Positions 19,410-29,502 of a stretch of DNA of 64,000 nt are shown here, piece by piece; the stretch's first letter is position 1; each line of letters starts with the position of its first letter. The notes under the pieces were generated by a model. The model did not search any database. It had not been told where the DNA came from and saw only the letters and a list, made by a program, of their open reading frames with translations. The position numbers and the translations under genes are program-made. Source of the DNA: Parashewanella spongiae (GTDB lineage Bacteria; Pseudomonadota; Gammaproteobacteria; Enterobacterales; Shewanellaceae); assembly GCF_004358345.1 (NCBI RefSeq), contig NZ_CP037952.1, positions 3,410,001-3,474,000 of the forward strand, read 5' to 3'.

Positions 19410-20525
19410 TTAAAGATCGGCTAACGGATGACTTTCCCACGGGGAACTTGTAATTTTATCAATCAATTCGGATGGTATTGTTCCCACTGATCCATAATGC
19501 CATTTCGGGTTACGATCTTTATCAATCAATAATGCCCTGACGCCTTCATTAAAATCACCCACCGCGAGACAATTCACACTTACTGCTAATTCCCAGCGGA
19601 ATGTATCGGCAAGAGTTAAGCTCTCATCTAATTGAGTTTGGCGATAGATAAGCTGCCAACTGATTGGACTACCTGCCAACATGGCGGATTTGGCTCTACT
19701 CAGCCATTTTTCATCTGTCTCAATCTCTCCTATTCGAGCCACGATATCTGTCAAACTGCCTGTCATTAATGTATCGATAAGACCTTGATTTAGAGCTAAT
19801 ACACTTTCGCCTTTGGGCATTGCTGTCTTATAAGTCAGCTCGTTAAGCATTTCATCAAGTCGTTGATGGTCCATACCAATGTCACCACTCCAGTCAAGTG
19901 TCGCCATAGCATCAAACATCAATTCTTTGTCATCATTATTTAAGAAGTGGTTAGCCATTCCTACATAACATGCATCAGCAGCACTCATTTGATAGGCCGT
20001 TAGACCTAAAAACAAGCCTGTTTTACCCGGCATACGATTTAAAAAGTAACTACCACCAACATCTGGGTACAAACCAATCGTCACTTCTGGCATGGCAATT
20101 TGAGAAGTCTCTGTCACTACTCTGTGACTAGCACCAGCCATAAGACCAACGCCGCCGCCCATCACAAAGCCATTACCCCACACGAGAAGTGGTTTGCCAA
20201 ATTCATGGATTAAAAAATCTAATTGATATTCTTCTGTGAAAAAGGTTTGAGCCGCAGCAGCAATTTCCCCTTTGCTTTCGATGGACGCATCGTACAGTGC
20301 ACGAACATCTCCACCAGCACAAAATGCTTTTTCACCACATCCATCTAAAACGACACAAGCAATCTCAGAATCGTTTTTCCAGTCAGTTAACTGCTTGGTA
20401 AGCAAACGAAGCATGTCGAGATTTAATGCATTAAGTGCTTTTTCAGCATTAAGCGTCGCCACACCAATTAACTTACCTGAAGCTGTTTTCAGCGTCTGGA
20501 AACAAACAGGTTGTTGACAACTCAT
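19410..20525 (-). CDS. 3-hydroxyisobutyryl-CoA hydrolase
   Basis: A crotonase-superfamily protein of about 371 residues, longer than simple hydratases and typical of HIBCH. It shows 'AFCAGGDVRALYD', the oxyanion-hole motif 'GNGFVMGGGVGLMAG' and 'ALPEVTIGLYPDVGGSYFL'-type residues (MPEVTIGLYPDVGG here). It releases CoA from 3-hydroxyisobutyryl-CoA, producing the substrate of MmsB. The chosen ATG overlaps the stop of the hydratase gene (TGATG) and follows GGAG. It is translationally coupled to that gene. Confidence 0.9.
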   Translation of the reverse strand: MSCQQPVCFQTLKTASGKLIGVATLNAEKALNALNLDMLRLLTKQLTDWKNDSEIACVVLDGCGEKAFCAGGDVRALYDASIESKGEIAAAAQTFFTEEYQLDFLIHEFGKPLLVWGNGFVMGGGVGLMAGASHRVVTETSQIAMPEVTIGLYPDVGGSYFLNRMPGKTGLFLGLTAYQMSAADACYVGMANHFLNNDDKELMFDAMATLDWSGDIGMDHQRLDEMLNELTYKTAMPKGESVLALNQGLIDTLMTGSLTDIVARIGEIETDEKWLSRAKSAMLAGSPISWQLIYRQTQLDESLTLADTFRWELAVSVNCLAVGDFNEGVRALLIDKDRNPKWHYGSVGTIPSELIDKITSSPWESHPLADL

Positions 20526-21298
20526 CAGCAATTTCTCCATTTCGCTTTACGTTTTTCAAGGAAAGCTGTCACGCCTTCTTTTTGATCTTGAGTATCAAAT
20601 AAACCAACGAAGAGTTCACGTTCAAGCGGCAGAGCTTGAGTACGAGGCATAGTGCGTCCAGCTTGGATGAGTTTTTTACATACAGAAACTGAACTTGGGC
20701 TTTGTTTAGCCACACGTTTCGCAAGCGCAATCGCAGCTTCAAGCGCTTGGCCTTTTTCAACCACTTCTTCAATCAAACCTATTTTTTCGGCTTTAGCTGA
20801 GTCAACTCTTTCACCGCATAAAATCATTCGTTTGGTCCAGCCTTCGCCAACGAGCGCGGTAAGATTTTGAGTTCCACCAGCACACGGTAATAAGCCAACG
20901 GTTGCTTCTGGTAACGCCATTACAGCATGTTCTTCTGCAATACGAATATCACAGGCTAAAGAAACTTCTAATCCGCCACCCATTGAGTAACCGTTAATTG
21001 CCGCAATGGAAACACCTCTAAATGCGCTTAACGTTTCAAAAGCTTCGCCAAAGTGTTTTGCCATTGAAGCTGCATTACCTTTGTCGCCATCTGCAAATAA
21101 GTTTAAGTCGGCTCCAGCTGAAAAGAATTTCTCTCCTTCACCTGTAATTACTAAAGCATAAACTTCATTATTGTTATTCAAATCAAGAACAATGCTTTTC
21201 AGCTCTTGTAAACTATCTGCTGTCCATGTATTTGCTGGCGGGTTGCTCATGGTAAGAACAGCCGTGTTACCTTCAATGGATTGTTTAATATTGCTCAT
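20525..21298 (-). CDS. Enoyl-CoA hydratase
   Basis: A 257-residue crotonase-fold enzyme. The oxyanion motif 'AAINGYSMGGGLEVSLACD' lies near residue 100, followed by 'ALPEATVGLLPCAGGTQNL'. In this operon it most likely hydrates methacrylyl-CoA to 3-hydroxyisobutyryl-CoA. One of the two classical catalytic Glu positions is Pro/Cys-flanked, so substrate range is uncertain. An AAGGA ribosome site lies upstream, 11 bp after the acyl-CoA dehydrogenase gene. Confidence 0.9.
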   Translation of the reverse strand: MSNIKQSIEGNTAVLTMSNPPANTWTADSLQELKSIVLDLNNNNEVYALVITGEGEKFFSAGADLNLFADGDKGNAASMAKHFGEAFETLSAFRGVSIAAINGYSMGGGLEVSLACDIRIAEEHAVMALPEATVGLLPCAGGTQNLTALVGEGWTKRMILCGERVDSAKAEKIGLIEEVVEKGQALEAAIALAKRVAKQSPSSVSVCKKLIQAGRTMPRTQALPLERELFVGLFDTQDQKEGVTAFLEKRKAKWRNC

Positions 21299-21309
21299 AG
21301 ATTTTTTCC

Positions 21310-22467
21310 TTATTTTATTTCAGCAGCGGCTTCATCGAGTAAACGACGGCTAATAATAAGACGCATAATTTCGTTTGTACCTTCAAGAATTTGATGTACT
21401 CGTACATCACGTACATGACGTTCAAGCGGATACTCACGTATATAACCATATCCGCCATGAATTTGCAGTGCGGCATCGCAAACCTGAAAACCAATGTCGG
21501 TAGCGAAACGCTTTGCCATCGCACAATATGCTGTAGCTTCTGGATCGCCTGAATCTAATTTAAACGCGGCTAAACGTACCATTTGACGAGCAGCGACTAA
21601 CTCAGTTGCCATATCGGCTAATTTAAACTGCAAAGCTTGGAACGCGGCTAACGGTTTACCAAACTGCTTACGCTCTGACATATAAGCCGTGGCACGCTCA
21701 AGCGCCGCTTGTGCTGTACCCACTGAGCATGTGCCAATATTGATACGACCGCCATCAAGCCCTTTCATTGCAAAAGTAAATCCTTGACCTTCTTCACCTA
21801 ATAAATTGGCAATAGGCACTCGAACTTCATCAAATGTAATTAAACGAGTCGGCTGGGCATTCCAGCCCATCTTATCTTCAGCTTTACCATAAATCACTCC
21901 AGTTGCATCGGCAGGAACCGCAATGGCTGATATTCCTTTAGGGCCTGCTTCGCCAGTGCGGCACATCACAACCAACATTTCGGTTTCACCCGCACCGGAA
22001 ATAAACATTTTTGAGCCTGAAATAACATACTCATCACCATCACGTACCGCTTTAGTTTGCAGTGATGCAGCATCGCTGCCTGAACCCGGTTCAGTTAAGC
22101 AATATGATGCTAATTTTTGCCCGGTTGTGAGTGCTTCAGACCATTGCCCTCGGAGCGTTTCTGTTCCCCAAGTAGTGATCATCCACGTTGCCATGTTATG
22201 AATGGTCAACATAGCTGTAGTTGCAGTACAACCTTGAGCGAGCTCTTCGAATATAATTGATGAATCAAGTCGTGAAAGACCCATACCACCTTCTGACTCT
22301 GGTGAATAAAGCGAACAAAAACCTAATTCACCAGCTTGTTGAATCACATCTTTTGGGAAATGATGTTTTTCATCCCACTCGCCTGCAAATGGTGCTAGTT
22401 GCTCTTCTGAAAACTGCCGTGCTAAATCAGCAAACTGTCGTTGATCTTCGTTTAGATTAAAATCCAT
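21310..22467 (-). CDS. Acyl-CoA dehydrogenase (isobutyryl-CoA type)
   Basis: A 385-residue FAD-dependent acyl-CoA dehydrogenase. Visible are 'CLTEPGSGSDAASL' (FAD and substrate contact), 'QFGKPLAAFQALQFKLADM', 'QIHGGYGYIREYPLERHVRD' and the terminal 'ILEGTNEIMRLIISR' with the catalytic-base region. Position suggests isobutyryl-CoA or 2-methyl branched acyl-CoA as substrate. Preceded by AGGGGTGG. A terminator-like hairpin upstream suggests it may also have its own promoter. Confidence 0.92.
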   Translation of the reverse strand: MDFNLNEDQRQFADLARQFSEEQLAPFAGEWDEKHHFPKDVIQQAGELGFCSLYSPESEGGMGLSRLDSSIIFEELAQGCTATTAMLTIHNMATWMITTWGTETLRGQWSEALTTGQKLASYCLTEPGSGSDAASLQTKAVRDGDEYVISGSKMFISGAGETEMLVVMCRTGEAGPKGISAIAVPADATGVIYGKAEDKMGWNAQPTRLITFDEVRVPIANLLGEEGQGFTFAMKGLDGGRINIGTCSVGTAQAALERATAYMSERKQFGKPLAAFQALQFKLADMATELVAARQMVRLAAFKLDSGDPEATAYCAMAKRFATDIGFQVCDAALQIHGGYGYIREYPLERHVRDVRVHQILEGTNEIMRLIISRRLLDEAAAEIK

Positions 22468-22534
22468 TTGACCACCCCTGTTTCATTTCCCTAGCTACTC
22501 TTAATAAATTAACTGAGTCTTGACTGGGGAACAT

Positions 22535-22566
22535 CTTAAAAAGTAAAGGCCGAGAAAATCTCAGCC
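22535..22566 (-). terminator. Terminator-like hairpin between mmsA and the acyl-CoA dehydrogenase gene
   Basis: On the minus strand GGCTGAGA/TCTCGGCC forms a stem with one mismatch and is followed by a T-rich tract (TTTACTTTTT). It could attenuate transcription from the thiolase-mmsA part into the downstream genes. Confidence 0.6.
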
Positions 22567-22584
22567 TAGTATTAAAAATTGGTT

Positions 22585-24078
22585 TTACTTCAGCTCAATG
22601 GTCATGTTTGGACCAGTGGCAATGTCAGATTCAAACCAACGTGACGTAATGGTTTTCGTTTCGGTATAGAAGCGTACGGCTTGCTTACCATAGGCATGTT
22701 GATCGCCATAGAAACTTCCTTTCCAACCTGTGAACGAGAAGAATGGTAGAGGTACTGGGATTGGTACATTAATTCCCACTTGACCAACTTCAACAAAGTG
22801 CTGGTATTTACGCGCTGCGCCACCACTTGCTGTAAAGATCGAAGTGCCATTGCCATACGGGCTGTTGTTTACAACTTCGATTGCATCGTCTAACGAGTCA
22901 GCCGTCATACAACACAGAACTGGTCCAAAGATTTCTTCGTTATAGATTGCCATGTCTGTTGTGACGTCAGAAAATACTGTTGGGCCAACCCAGTTACCCG
23001 TTTCGTAGCCCTCAACAGTGCATTCACTACCATCAGTTAAACATGTTGCCCCTTCCGCTTTACCTTGAGCAATTAAGCTTAATACTCGTTGTTTAGCCGC
23101 TGGGCTAATTACTGGTCCATAAGCCGCATCTTTATCGTTCCAAAGACCTGGTCTCACTTTAGCGATTGCCGCATTAACTTCTGGGATCCATTTTGCCGCT
23201 TCACCGACAAAAATCGCCACGGAAATAGCCATGCAACGTTGACCAGCAGCGCCAACTGAAGCACCAACAAGGTTATTAATAACTTGTTGTTTATTAGCAT
23301 CCGGCATAATAACACAATGATTTTTTGCACCGGCAAACGCTTGAACACGTTTTAAGTTATCTGTGCCTGTTTTGTAGATATATTGACCGACACCAACTGA
23401 ACCAACAAATGAAATGGCCTTGATGTCTTTATGCTCAAGTAAAATATCAACAGCTGTTTTATCACCATGTACTAATTGCAACACGCCTTTTGGCGCGCCT
23501 GCTTCTTCGAATAGCTCAACCAAACGCTGTGGTGTCATTGGATCTTGCTCTGATGGCTTCAATATGAAGGTGTTACCGCAAGCGATAGCCAGAGGGAACA
23601 TCCATAATGGGATCATTGCAGGAAAATTAAATGGGGTTATACCGGCGCAAACACCTAGTGGCTGGGTATAACTGTAAGTATCAATCGAACGTGCAACGTT
23701 TTCAACGGTCTCGCCCATTAACATTGAAGCGATATTACAAGCATGTTCAGCGACTTCAATACCGCGCCATACATCACCTTTAGCATCATCAAAAGTCTTA
23801 CCCGTTTCTTGTGCTAAGATTTCTGCAATTTCGTCGTGATGTTCTTTAAGAAGGTGCTGATAACGAAGCATCACACGAGCACGTTCTGATACAGGAATTT
23901 CTTTCCATGTAGTAAAGGCTGCTTTCGCACTATCAATAGCTTTTAAAACTTCAGCATCTGTGGCGGCATTAACGACGGCAATAGTTTCATTGTTTGCAGG
24001 GTTAGTTACAGAGATTTTCTTGCTTCCCTCACCAATGACAAACTCACCATCAATATAATGCTTAACTTGTATCGTCAT
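22585..24078 (-). CDS. mmsA: CoA-acylating methylmalonate-semialdehyde dehydrogenase
   Basis: A 497-residue aldehyde dehydrogenase of the MmsA type, opening '[16 protein letters not shown]'. Catalytic Cys lies in '[15 protein letters not shown]', and '[20 protein letters not shown]' is typical of this subfamily. It converts methylmalonate semialdehyde to propionyl-CoA with NAD and CoA. I chose the ATG of MTIQVKHY, which follows AAGGATTG. The frame runs 30 codons further upstream but without a site. It is flanked by two terminator-like hairpins, which may tune its level within the operon. Confidence 0.95.
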   Translation of the reverse strand: MTIQVKHYIDGEFVIGEGSKKISVTNPANNETIAVVNAATDAEVLKAIDSAKAAFTTWKEIPVSERARVMLRYQHLLKEHHDEIAEILAQETGKTFDDAKGDVWRGIEVAEHACNIASMLMGETVENVARSIDTYSYTQPLGVCAGITPFNFPAMIPLWMFPLAIACGNTFILKPSEQDPMTPQRLVELFEEAGAPKGVLQLVHGDKTAVDILLEHKDIKAISFVGSVGVGQYIYKTGTDNLKRVQAFAGAKNHCVIMPDANKQQVINNLVGASVGAAGQRCMAISVAIFVGEAAKWIPEVNAAIAKVRPGLWNDKDAAYGPVISPAAKQRVLSLIAQGKAEGATCLTDGSECTVEGYETGNWVGPTVFSDVTTDMAIYNEEIFGPVLCCMTADSLDDAIEVVNNSPYGNGTSIFTASGGAARKYQHFVEVGQVGINVPIPVPLPFFSFTGWKGSFYGDQHAYGKQAVRFYTETKTITSRWFESDIATGPNMTIELK

Positions 24079-24136
24079 TTTACAATCCTTTTTATTTTCA
24101 ATTTGTGTCGAGCTATTGTTATTTTTAAGCGCTCTT

Positions 24137-24167
24137 AAAATAAAAATGGCTAGCTTATTGTTAGCCA
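24137..24167 (-). terminator. Terminator-like hairpin after the thiolase gene
   Basis: On the minus strand TGGCTAAC...GCTAGCCA is followed by TTTTTATTTT, a good intrinsic terminator shape between the thiolase gene and mmsA. Partial read-through is likely. Confidence 0.65.
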
Positions 24168-24175
24168 CTCTTTAC

Positions 24176-25369
24176 TTATTCAATTTCGATTGCCATCGCT
24201 GTAGCTTCGCCACCACCGATACACAGAGATGCCACACCACGCTTCAAACCACGGTTTTTGAGTGCATGAATGAGAGAAACCAAAATACGAGTACCAGAAC
24301 AACCAATTGGGTGACCTAAGGCACATGCGCCACCATTTACATTAACTTTTTCAGAATCTAAACCTAACTCAGAAGTGGCTAACATCGTCACCATTGCGAA
24401 GGCTTCGTTAATTTCATATAAATCTACAGAATCTTTACACCAACCTACACGGTTTAATAAGTTCATCATCGCGCCAACAGGGGCAGTAGTAAATAGTGCA
24501 GGCTCTTGCGAGTGAGTAGCATGACCACGAATAGTGGCTAAAACAGATAAGTCATGACTTTTTGCTTCAGCTCGTGTCATCAACATAACCGCTGCAGCGC
24601 CGTCAGAAATTGAACTTGAATTTGCTGCTGTGATGGTGCCGTCCTTAGCGAATGCTGGACGTAATGTTGGAATTTTTTCAGGTCGAGCATTACCTGGCTG
24701 TTCATCCGTATCCACAATTGTATCGCCACGGCGACTAGTTACTGTTACCGCTGAAATTTCATTTTTAAATGCGCCAGTTTCGATGGCCATCGTTGCTCGC
24801 TCAAGCGACTTTAGAGCAAACTCATCCATTTTTTCACGAGTAATACCGTATTCATCGGCAGTTTTTTGAGCAAAGGTCCCCATTGCTCCACCTTTATAGG
24901 CATCTTCAAGGCCATCAAGAAACATGTGATCCAACACTTTTCCATGCCCCATCCGCATACCACCACGGGCTTTATCTAATAAGTACGGCGCACCGCTCAT
25001 GCTTTCCATGCCACCAGCTATTACAACTTTTGCGCTACCCGCTTTAATTAAGTCATGTGCAAGCATCACAGTTTTCATGCCAGAGCCGCACACTTTATTA
25101 AGTGTTGTCGCACCGACAGACAAAGGTAACCCAGCACTTAGAGTAGCTTGACGTGCTGGTGCTTGACCAAGCCCGGCTGGTAGTACACAACCCATCAGAA
25201 CTTCATCAACTTTTTGGCCTGAAATACCAGCATCTACCATTACAGCTTTAATCGCTGAAGATCCAAGAGTTGGGGACGGCACACTAGATAATGCCCCTTG
25301 AAAGCCCCCCATTGGGGTACGCTTTGCGGCAACAATTACAATATCCTGATCTAATAATTCTGAGCTCAT
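24176..25369 (-). CDS. Acetyl-CoA C-acyltransferase (thiolase)
   Basis: A 397-residue thiolase. The acylated Cys lies in 'NKVCGSGMKTVMLAHD' near residue 93, the His pair region is 'EINEAFAMVTMLA', and the C-terminal 'GGACALGHPIGCSGTR' carries the deprotonating Cys. It can cleave 3-ketoacyl-CoA, probably the isoleucine product 2-methylacetoacetyl-CoA or acetoacetyl-CoA. The start is the ATG of MSSELLDQD, preceded by GGAGTG. It is the first gene of the operon. Confidence 0.92.
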   Translation of the reverse strand: MSSELLDQDIVIVAAKRTPMGGFQGALSSVPSPTLGSSAIKAVMVDAGISGQKVDEVLMGCVLPAGLGQAPARQATLSAGLPLSVGATTLNKVCGSGMKTVMLAHDLIKAGSAKVVIAGGMESMSGAPYLLDKARGGMRMGHGKVLDHMFLDGLEDAYKGGAMGTFAQKTADEYGITREKMDEFALKSLERATMAIETGAFKNEISAVTVTSRRGDTIVDTDEQPGNARPEKIPTLRPAFAKDGTITAANSSSISDGAAAVMLMTRAEAKSHDLSVLATIRGHATHSQEPALFTTAPVGAMMNLLNRVGWCKDSVDLYEINEAFAMVTMLATSELGLDSEKVNVNGGACALGHPIGCSGTRILVSLIHALKNRGLKRGVASLCIGGGEATAMAIEIE

Positions 25370-25671
25370 GTTCACTCCATACCCTTCATTTCTGACGCAA
25401 TAGATAAGAATTAACATTCCTTGAAATAGCTAAAGCATTCAGACTTTAATTTGAAATTTCACCTAATGTGACGTTTACGCGAACGTAAAGCAAGAGTTAA
25501 TTGGACTAATGAGACGATTTATTGCAGATATAATGGAATTGTTGATTTACAGTCAGCTGAATATCAAAGGCTCAATGATTAACCATAAACTCAGATGGCG
25601 TTGTGCATGCATCACTCTTGCGGTTGCCCTGATGTTGAATACCACAACTGAATTACAGCTACTTTAGCATT

Positions 25672-26397
25672 TTATGAGGGTGCATTTTTACCGAATAGAG
25701 TATTCAGTTTCCCCTGCAATTTTACCATTGATTCATAGTTTTCTGATCCAATAGATGCTGCGCTTTCAGTTAGAACAATATTATCTAAATAAGCTTTAAC
25801 ATTTTCCTTATAATCTTTAATCAACGCTCTAAACTCTAAGGTGTTTTGCTCATATGTTTTTTCACAAGCAAATAATCTTTCGATTAATCCGTGACTAATG
25901 GTTTCAAGAGGAGTTAAATCACTTTTACACTCTAAAGCAATAGTCTTCATTTTTATATTATTGAAGAATTTCATATCTGTTAACCCAGCATTATCGGCAC
26001 CATCAACAAGCTTTTCTGAACGTACAGCAAGCGAGATTTGTTTAGATGTTAAATGATCGTGAATTTTCTCTACTTGTATTTGAGCATGTGTTTTATCAAG
26101 TTTCTGTAGCGCTGAAACAACTCTTTTATCAAAAGGTCTAACACATTTAAAGTCTGAATCAGGATCTGGCATGTTCGCGTGAAATTTGATCACACCTTCA
26201 TCCGTTTTTGTTGCCGTTATACTCACTTCAAATTGTGAATCAGTCGAGCTGAACACAACTTCTATTGTTTGCTCTGATAATTCACCTTTAATTTTATTCA
26301 GTAATCCACTATCAAAATGATACTCTGACTTCGAGCCTGAGCCTATAACTTCATAAGTGCACTGCAATCTGGTATTCGCCGCAACTTCATTTGCCAT
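25672..26397 (-). CDS. Hypothetical protein (orphan)
   Basis: A 241-residue protein of unknown family. It has no signal peptide and no membrane segment. Residues 10-90 look beta-rich (LQCTYEVIGSGSKSEYHF) and the rest is helical with scattered Cys. An AGAGGTTATT ribosome site precedes the ATG. It stands alone between the valine operon and a MITE-2 copy that begins about 170 bp beyond its start. It may belong to the same lineage-specific group as the orphans near 4.2 and 8.9 kb, judged by style rather than similarity. Confidence 0.6.
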   Translation of the reverse strand: MANEVAANTRLQCTYEVIGSGSKSEYHFDSGLLNKIKGELSEQTIEVVFSSTDSQFEVSITATKTDEGVIKFHANMPDPDSDFKCVRPFDKRVVSALQKLDKTHAQIQVEKIHDHLTSKQISLAVRSEKLVDGADNAGLTDMKFFNNIKMKTIALECKSDLTPLETISHGLIERLFACEKTYEQNTLEFRALIKDYKENVKAYLDNIVLTESAASIGSENYESMVKLQGKLNTLFGKNAPS

Positions 26398-26568
26398 AAT
26401 AACCTCTAAGAATATAAGGATGAATTATGATATACCTTGCTGAGTCTATAAGAATTAATACTATATTTATATTTGTTAACCTAAAGAAATTAACAAGTAC
26501 AAAATCTAAATTTAATAAAGTTAATTCTGTTAGCCCTGTGTGTCAGTGCAACCGCACGAGTGAGTGTT

Positions 26569-26937
26569 ATACCAATTACAGTAATTAATCTCTCACTCAG
26601 CAAGAGATAAAGGTTTTCAGTGCAAGGCACATGTTCGAAGTACTATATTCCCTACGGCCGCCATACAAAACTGGCGTTCAACGCACTTAGTGCTTTTGTC
26701 GAGATGATTCAAGAACGTGCTACGCAATAATGGAAACCTTTAGCCTTGCCCTTCGGGAGCTTGTATGCGCACACTTTGGTTTATAAAGAATACTTCACAA
26801 AATTGTCTCAACGTAGCAATGTAATAACGACAGTTTTGTATGTCGGTAATAACTATAACTATGTCTTCATCAATTTCACTTGTACTTTGAACACATACAT
26901 AGCTCTGAGCTGGGAACTTAATTACTGTAATTGGTAT
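26569..26937 (+). mobile_element. MITE-2 copy (369 bp)
   Basis: Termini ATACCAATTACAGTAATTAA at the left and the exact complement at the right. The inside matches the copy near 59.3 kb in the same orientation (ctctcactcagcaagag..., acttagtgcttttgtcg...). Frames of up to about 109 codons overlapping it are not genes. Confidence 0.9.
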
Positions 26938-26950
26938 TACTTAATGCCAA

Positions 26951-26992
26951 AAATAAAACCGTTATCGTTTTATACGATAACGGTTTTATTTT
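26951..26992. terminator. Strong bidirectional rho-independent terminator
   Basis: A long stem AAATAAAACCGTTATCGT paired with its complement around a 5-base loop, with T tracts on both strands. It ends the peroxiredoxin transcript on the minus strand. Confidence 0.9.
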
Positions 26993-27022
26993 CTCTTAAC
27001 GCTTACTGCTGTGTCTTTGTAA

Positions 27023-27628
27023 TTACAAAGTGTCAGCATTCTCGGCTAGGTAACTTGCTACACCTTCTGGGTTAGCATCCATACCTTTCTCGCCTTTTTG
27101 CCAGCCAGCAGGACAAACTTCACCATGCTCTTCATGGAATTGAAGTGCATCGATCATGCGAAGCATATCGTCAACATTACGACCAAGCGGTAGATCATTA
27201 ACTACTTGATGGCGAACTGTTCCTTCTTTATCTACCAAGAATGAACCACGGAAAGCAACACCAGCTTCTGGGTGCTCAACATCATATTCTTTACAGATAT
27301 CGTGTTTAACATCAGCAACCAAAGTGTACTTAACTGGACCAATGCCGCCTTCGTTTACTGGAGTATTACGCCATGCATTGTGTGTAAACTGAGAGTCAAT
27401 TGAAACACCAATGACTTCAACACCACGCTTTGTAAACTCTTCCATTCTGTGATCAAAAGCGATTAGCTCTGATGGACACACGAAAGTAAAATCTAGTGGA
27501 TAGAAAAAGATAACCGCTGGCTTGCCTTTAATGGCATCAAACAAGTTAAAACTATCAACAATTTCACCATTAGCAAGAACAGCTGCAGCAGTAAAGTTAG
27601 GGGCCTTGCGGCCTACTAATACGCCCAT
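27023..27628 (-). CDS. Typical 2-Cys peroxiredoxin
   Basis: A 201-residue AhpC/Prx1-class peroxidase. Peroxidatic Cys51 lies in 'DFTFVCPSELIAF' and resolving Cys172 in 'GEVCPAGWQKG'. The GGIG motif is present near residue 94, but the C-terminal YF motif linked to hyperoxidation sensitivity is absent (ends NADTL). It reduces H2O2 and organic peroxides in the cytoplasm, probably with thioredoxin or AhpF. A single gene with its own terminator. An OxyR site was not identified. Confidence 0.95.
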   Translation of the reverse strand: MGVLVGRKAPNFTAAAVLANGEIVDSFNLFDAIKGKPAVIFFYPLDFTFVCPSELIAFDHRMEEFTKRGVEVIGVSIDSQFTHNAWRNTPVNEGGIGPVKYTLVADVKHDICKEYDVEHPEAGVAFRGSFLVDKEGTVRHQVVNDLPLGRNVDDMLRMIDALQFHEEHGEVCPAGWQKGEKGMDANPEGVASYLAENADTL

Positions 27629-27890
27629 TTTTAGATCTCCGTCTACGATTAAATGTATTTGCCTAATTCCCGCATTGGTACTAAATCGCCCAACACTTCT
27701 TTAAGCAAGATCAAAACTAGCGTCATTATATGACGAATGTCACAACTGACAAGCCATTTAGGAGCATATCGACTGAACTTTTATGAGTTTGAAGCTCAAA
27801 ATGATAAAAAATCAACAATATTGGGACTTTACACTTACTTAAAACAAGGGCATAAATACATGTTCACCGTTTTGCTAGGATAATAATAAT

Positions 27891-29210
27891 ATGAATGCTG
27901 TTGTAGTTGCAGTCTGCTTAATGATGTTATTAAGCTTGTTTAGGGTTAGTGTTGTCATTTCTCTGACTGTCAGTAGTTTAGTGGCTGGTTTATTGTCTGG
28001 AATGGATATTACTTCTACTATCGATGCATTCAATAGCGGCTTAGGTGGTGGAGCTAAAATAGCCCTTGCCTATGCTTTGCTCGGCGCTTTTGCCGTAGCC
28101 TTATCCCATTCTGGAATAACTGATTGGTTGTCTCAATCCATTATATCTAAGTTAGGCCAATCTCCCACAAGTTCCAATGTTCTTGTTGTCAAATGGCTCA
28201 TGTTGTTTGCCATTCTTGCTATGGCTGTCAGTTCACAGAACCTACTTCCGATCCATATCGCCTTTATTCCGATTATGATCCCCCCACTTTTAGGTTTGAT
28301 GACTCAATTTAAGATAGATAGACGATTAGTAGCTTGCATCCTCACTTTCGGCCTTGTCACCACTTATATGATCCTACCCGTTGGCTTTGGCGGGATATTC
28401 CTTGAAGATATTTTGCTACACAATTTAAATATAAATGGTTTAAATGCGGTAAGAGAGCAAGTTCCCACTGCCATGTTGATTCCAGCTTTAGGTATGATAT
28501 TTGGTTTATTGATTGCTATTTTATTCAGTTATCGTAAACCACGTAATTATCGTAATGACGAGCAAGTTGAACTCGTTAAATTAAAACAAATCGATAAACG
28601 AAAAATTATCGTCGCAATAATAGCAACTGTAACCACTTTATTTGTGCAAATTTATACTGACTCGATGATATTTGGTGCTTTGGTTGGTTTCATTGTCTTC
28701 AGCCTATCGGGAGTTTTAAAAGATGTAACAGATCAAGACATCTTTACGCAAGGCGTTAGAATGATGGCGAATATAGGCTTTATCATGATTACCGCTGCAG
28801 GTTTTGCCGCCGTTATTAAACAAACGGGCGAAATATCCACTTTAGTAGACTCGATTAATTTACTTATTGGTGACAACAAACCTCTTAGTGCACTATTGAT
28901 GCTTATCGTAGGGCTACTCATTACCATGGGCATTGGTTCATCCTTTTCAACAATTCCCATTATCGCAGCTATTTATGTGCCACTCGCTATGCAATTCGGT
29001 TTTTCCATCCCCGCCACCATTGCGCTCGTTGGCACCGCAGCGGCATTAGGAGATGCAGGTTCACCAGCTTCAGACTCAACACTAGGCCCCACTGCAGGAC
29101 TTAATGCCGATGGCCAACATGATCATATGCGAGACAGCGTTATTCCAACCTTTATCCATTACAATATACCCCTTGTAATCTTTGGTTGGATTGCGGCTGT
29201 GACGTTATAA
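27891..29210 (+). CDS. Na+/H+ antiporter-family permease (YuiF/NhaC-like)
   Basis: A 439-residue inner-membrane protein with about ten or more hydrophobic segments. Features include '[21 protein letters not shown]' near residue 50, '[21 protein letters not shown]' near 110 and '[20 protein letters not shown]' near 385, the signature of the Na_H_antiporter family. The last motif carries Asp residues likely in ion or substrate binding. It could exchange Na+/H+ or carry an amino acid or carboxylate. An AGGATAAT site precedes the ATG. Monocistronic, with a MITE-1 copy 27 bp after its stop. Confidence 0.85.
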   Translation: MNAVVVAVCLMMLLSLFRVSVVISLTVSSLVAGLLSGMDITSTIDAFNSGLGGGAKIALAYALLGAFAVALSHSGITDWLSQSIISKLGQSPTSSNVLVVKWLMLFAILAMAVSSQNLLPIHIAFIPIMIPPLLGLMTQFKIDRRLVACILTFGLVTTYMILPVGFGGIFLEDILLHNLNINGLNAVREQVPTAMLIPALGMIFGLLIAILFSYRKPRNYRNDEQVELVKLKQIDKRKIIVAIIATVTTLFVQIYTDSMIFGALVGFIVFSLSGVLKDVTDQDIFTQGVRMMANIGFIMITAAGFAAVIKQTGEISTLVDSINLLIGDNKPLSALLMLIVGLLITMGIGSSFSTIPIIAAIYVPLAMQFGFSIPATIALVGTAAALGDAGSPASDSTLGPTAGLNADGQHDHMRDSVIPTFIHYNIPLVIFGWIAAVTL

Positions 29211-29237
29211 TTCGTGTTTACACCTGAACTGGATAAA

Positions 29238-29470
29238 CCTAAAAACATCAGTTGAACGCTGAGTATATGAGTAACTGTTTGAGCAATTGGCTGATTTTAT
29301 TATCATGTTTTTCACCCAATGAGTGAAATGCTCTACGCTCACAAGCTTGCTAAAATGACTGCTATCTGCGTTGTAACTTTTGCAAGTAGAATAACTACTT
29401 GCTGCAAGCTACGTCTTAATATCAGCCATTTTTTCTACGCTTGAGAACGCAGTCAACTGATGTTTCTAGG
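29238..29470 (+). mobile_element. MITE-1 copy 4
   Basis: The element is 233 bp with perfect 5-bp duplications ATAAA, the same target as at oleB. It is inserted between two convergent genes, at the arm of the phosphatase terminator hairpin. Nearly identical to copies 3 and 5. Confidence 0.95.
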
Positions 29471-29501
29471 ATAAAGGCAACAAACATTGTTTGCCTTTAT
29501 C
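29471..29501 (-). terminator. Possible terminator of the phosphatase gene
   Basis: Stem ATAAAGGCAA/TTGCCTTTAT immediately after the gene. The outer ATAAA is the MITE-1 target duplication, so the element landed on the edge of this hairpin. The T tract is weak. Confidence 0.45.
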
Positions 29502-29502
29502 C

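Noticed and set aside
25509-25667. A 52-codon plus-strand frame with a hydrophobic stretch
   Set aside because: No ribosome site, no recognisable similarity, and located between two minus-strand genes; could be a remnant but cannot be supported.
26746-27075. A 109-codon plus-strand frame
   Set aside because: It covers the MITE-2 copy, the terminator and the end of the peroxiredoxin gene; composition is not protein-like.
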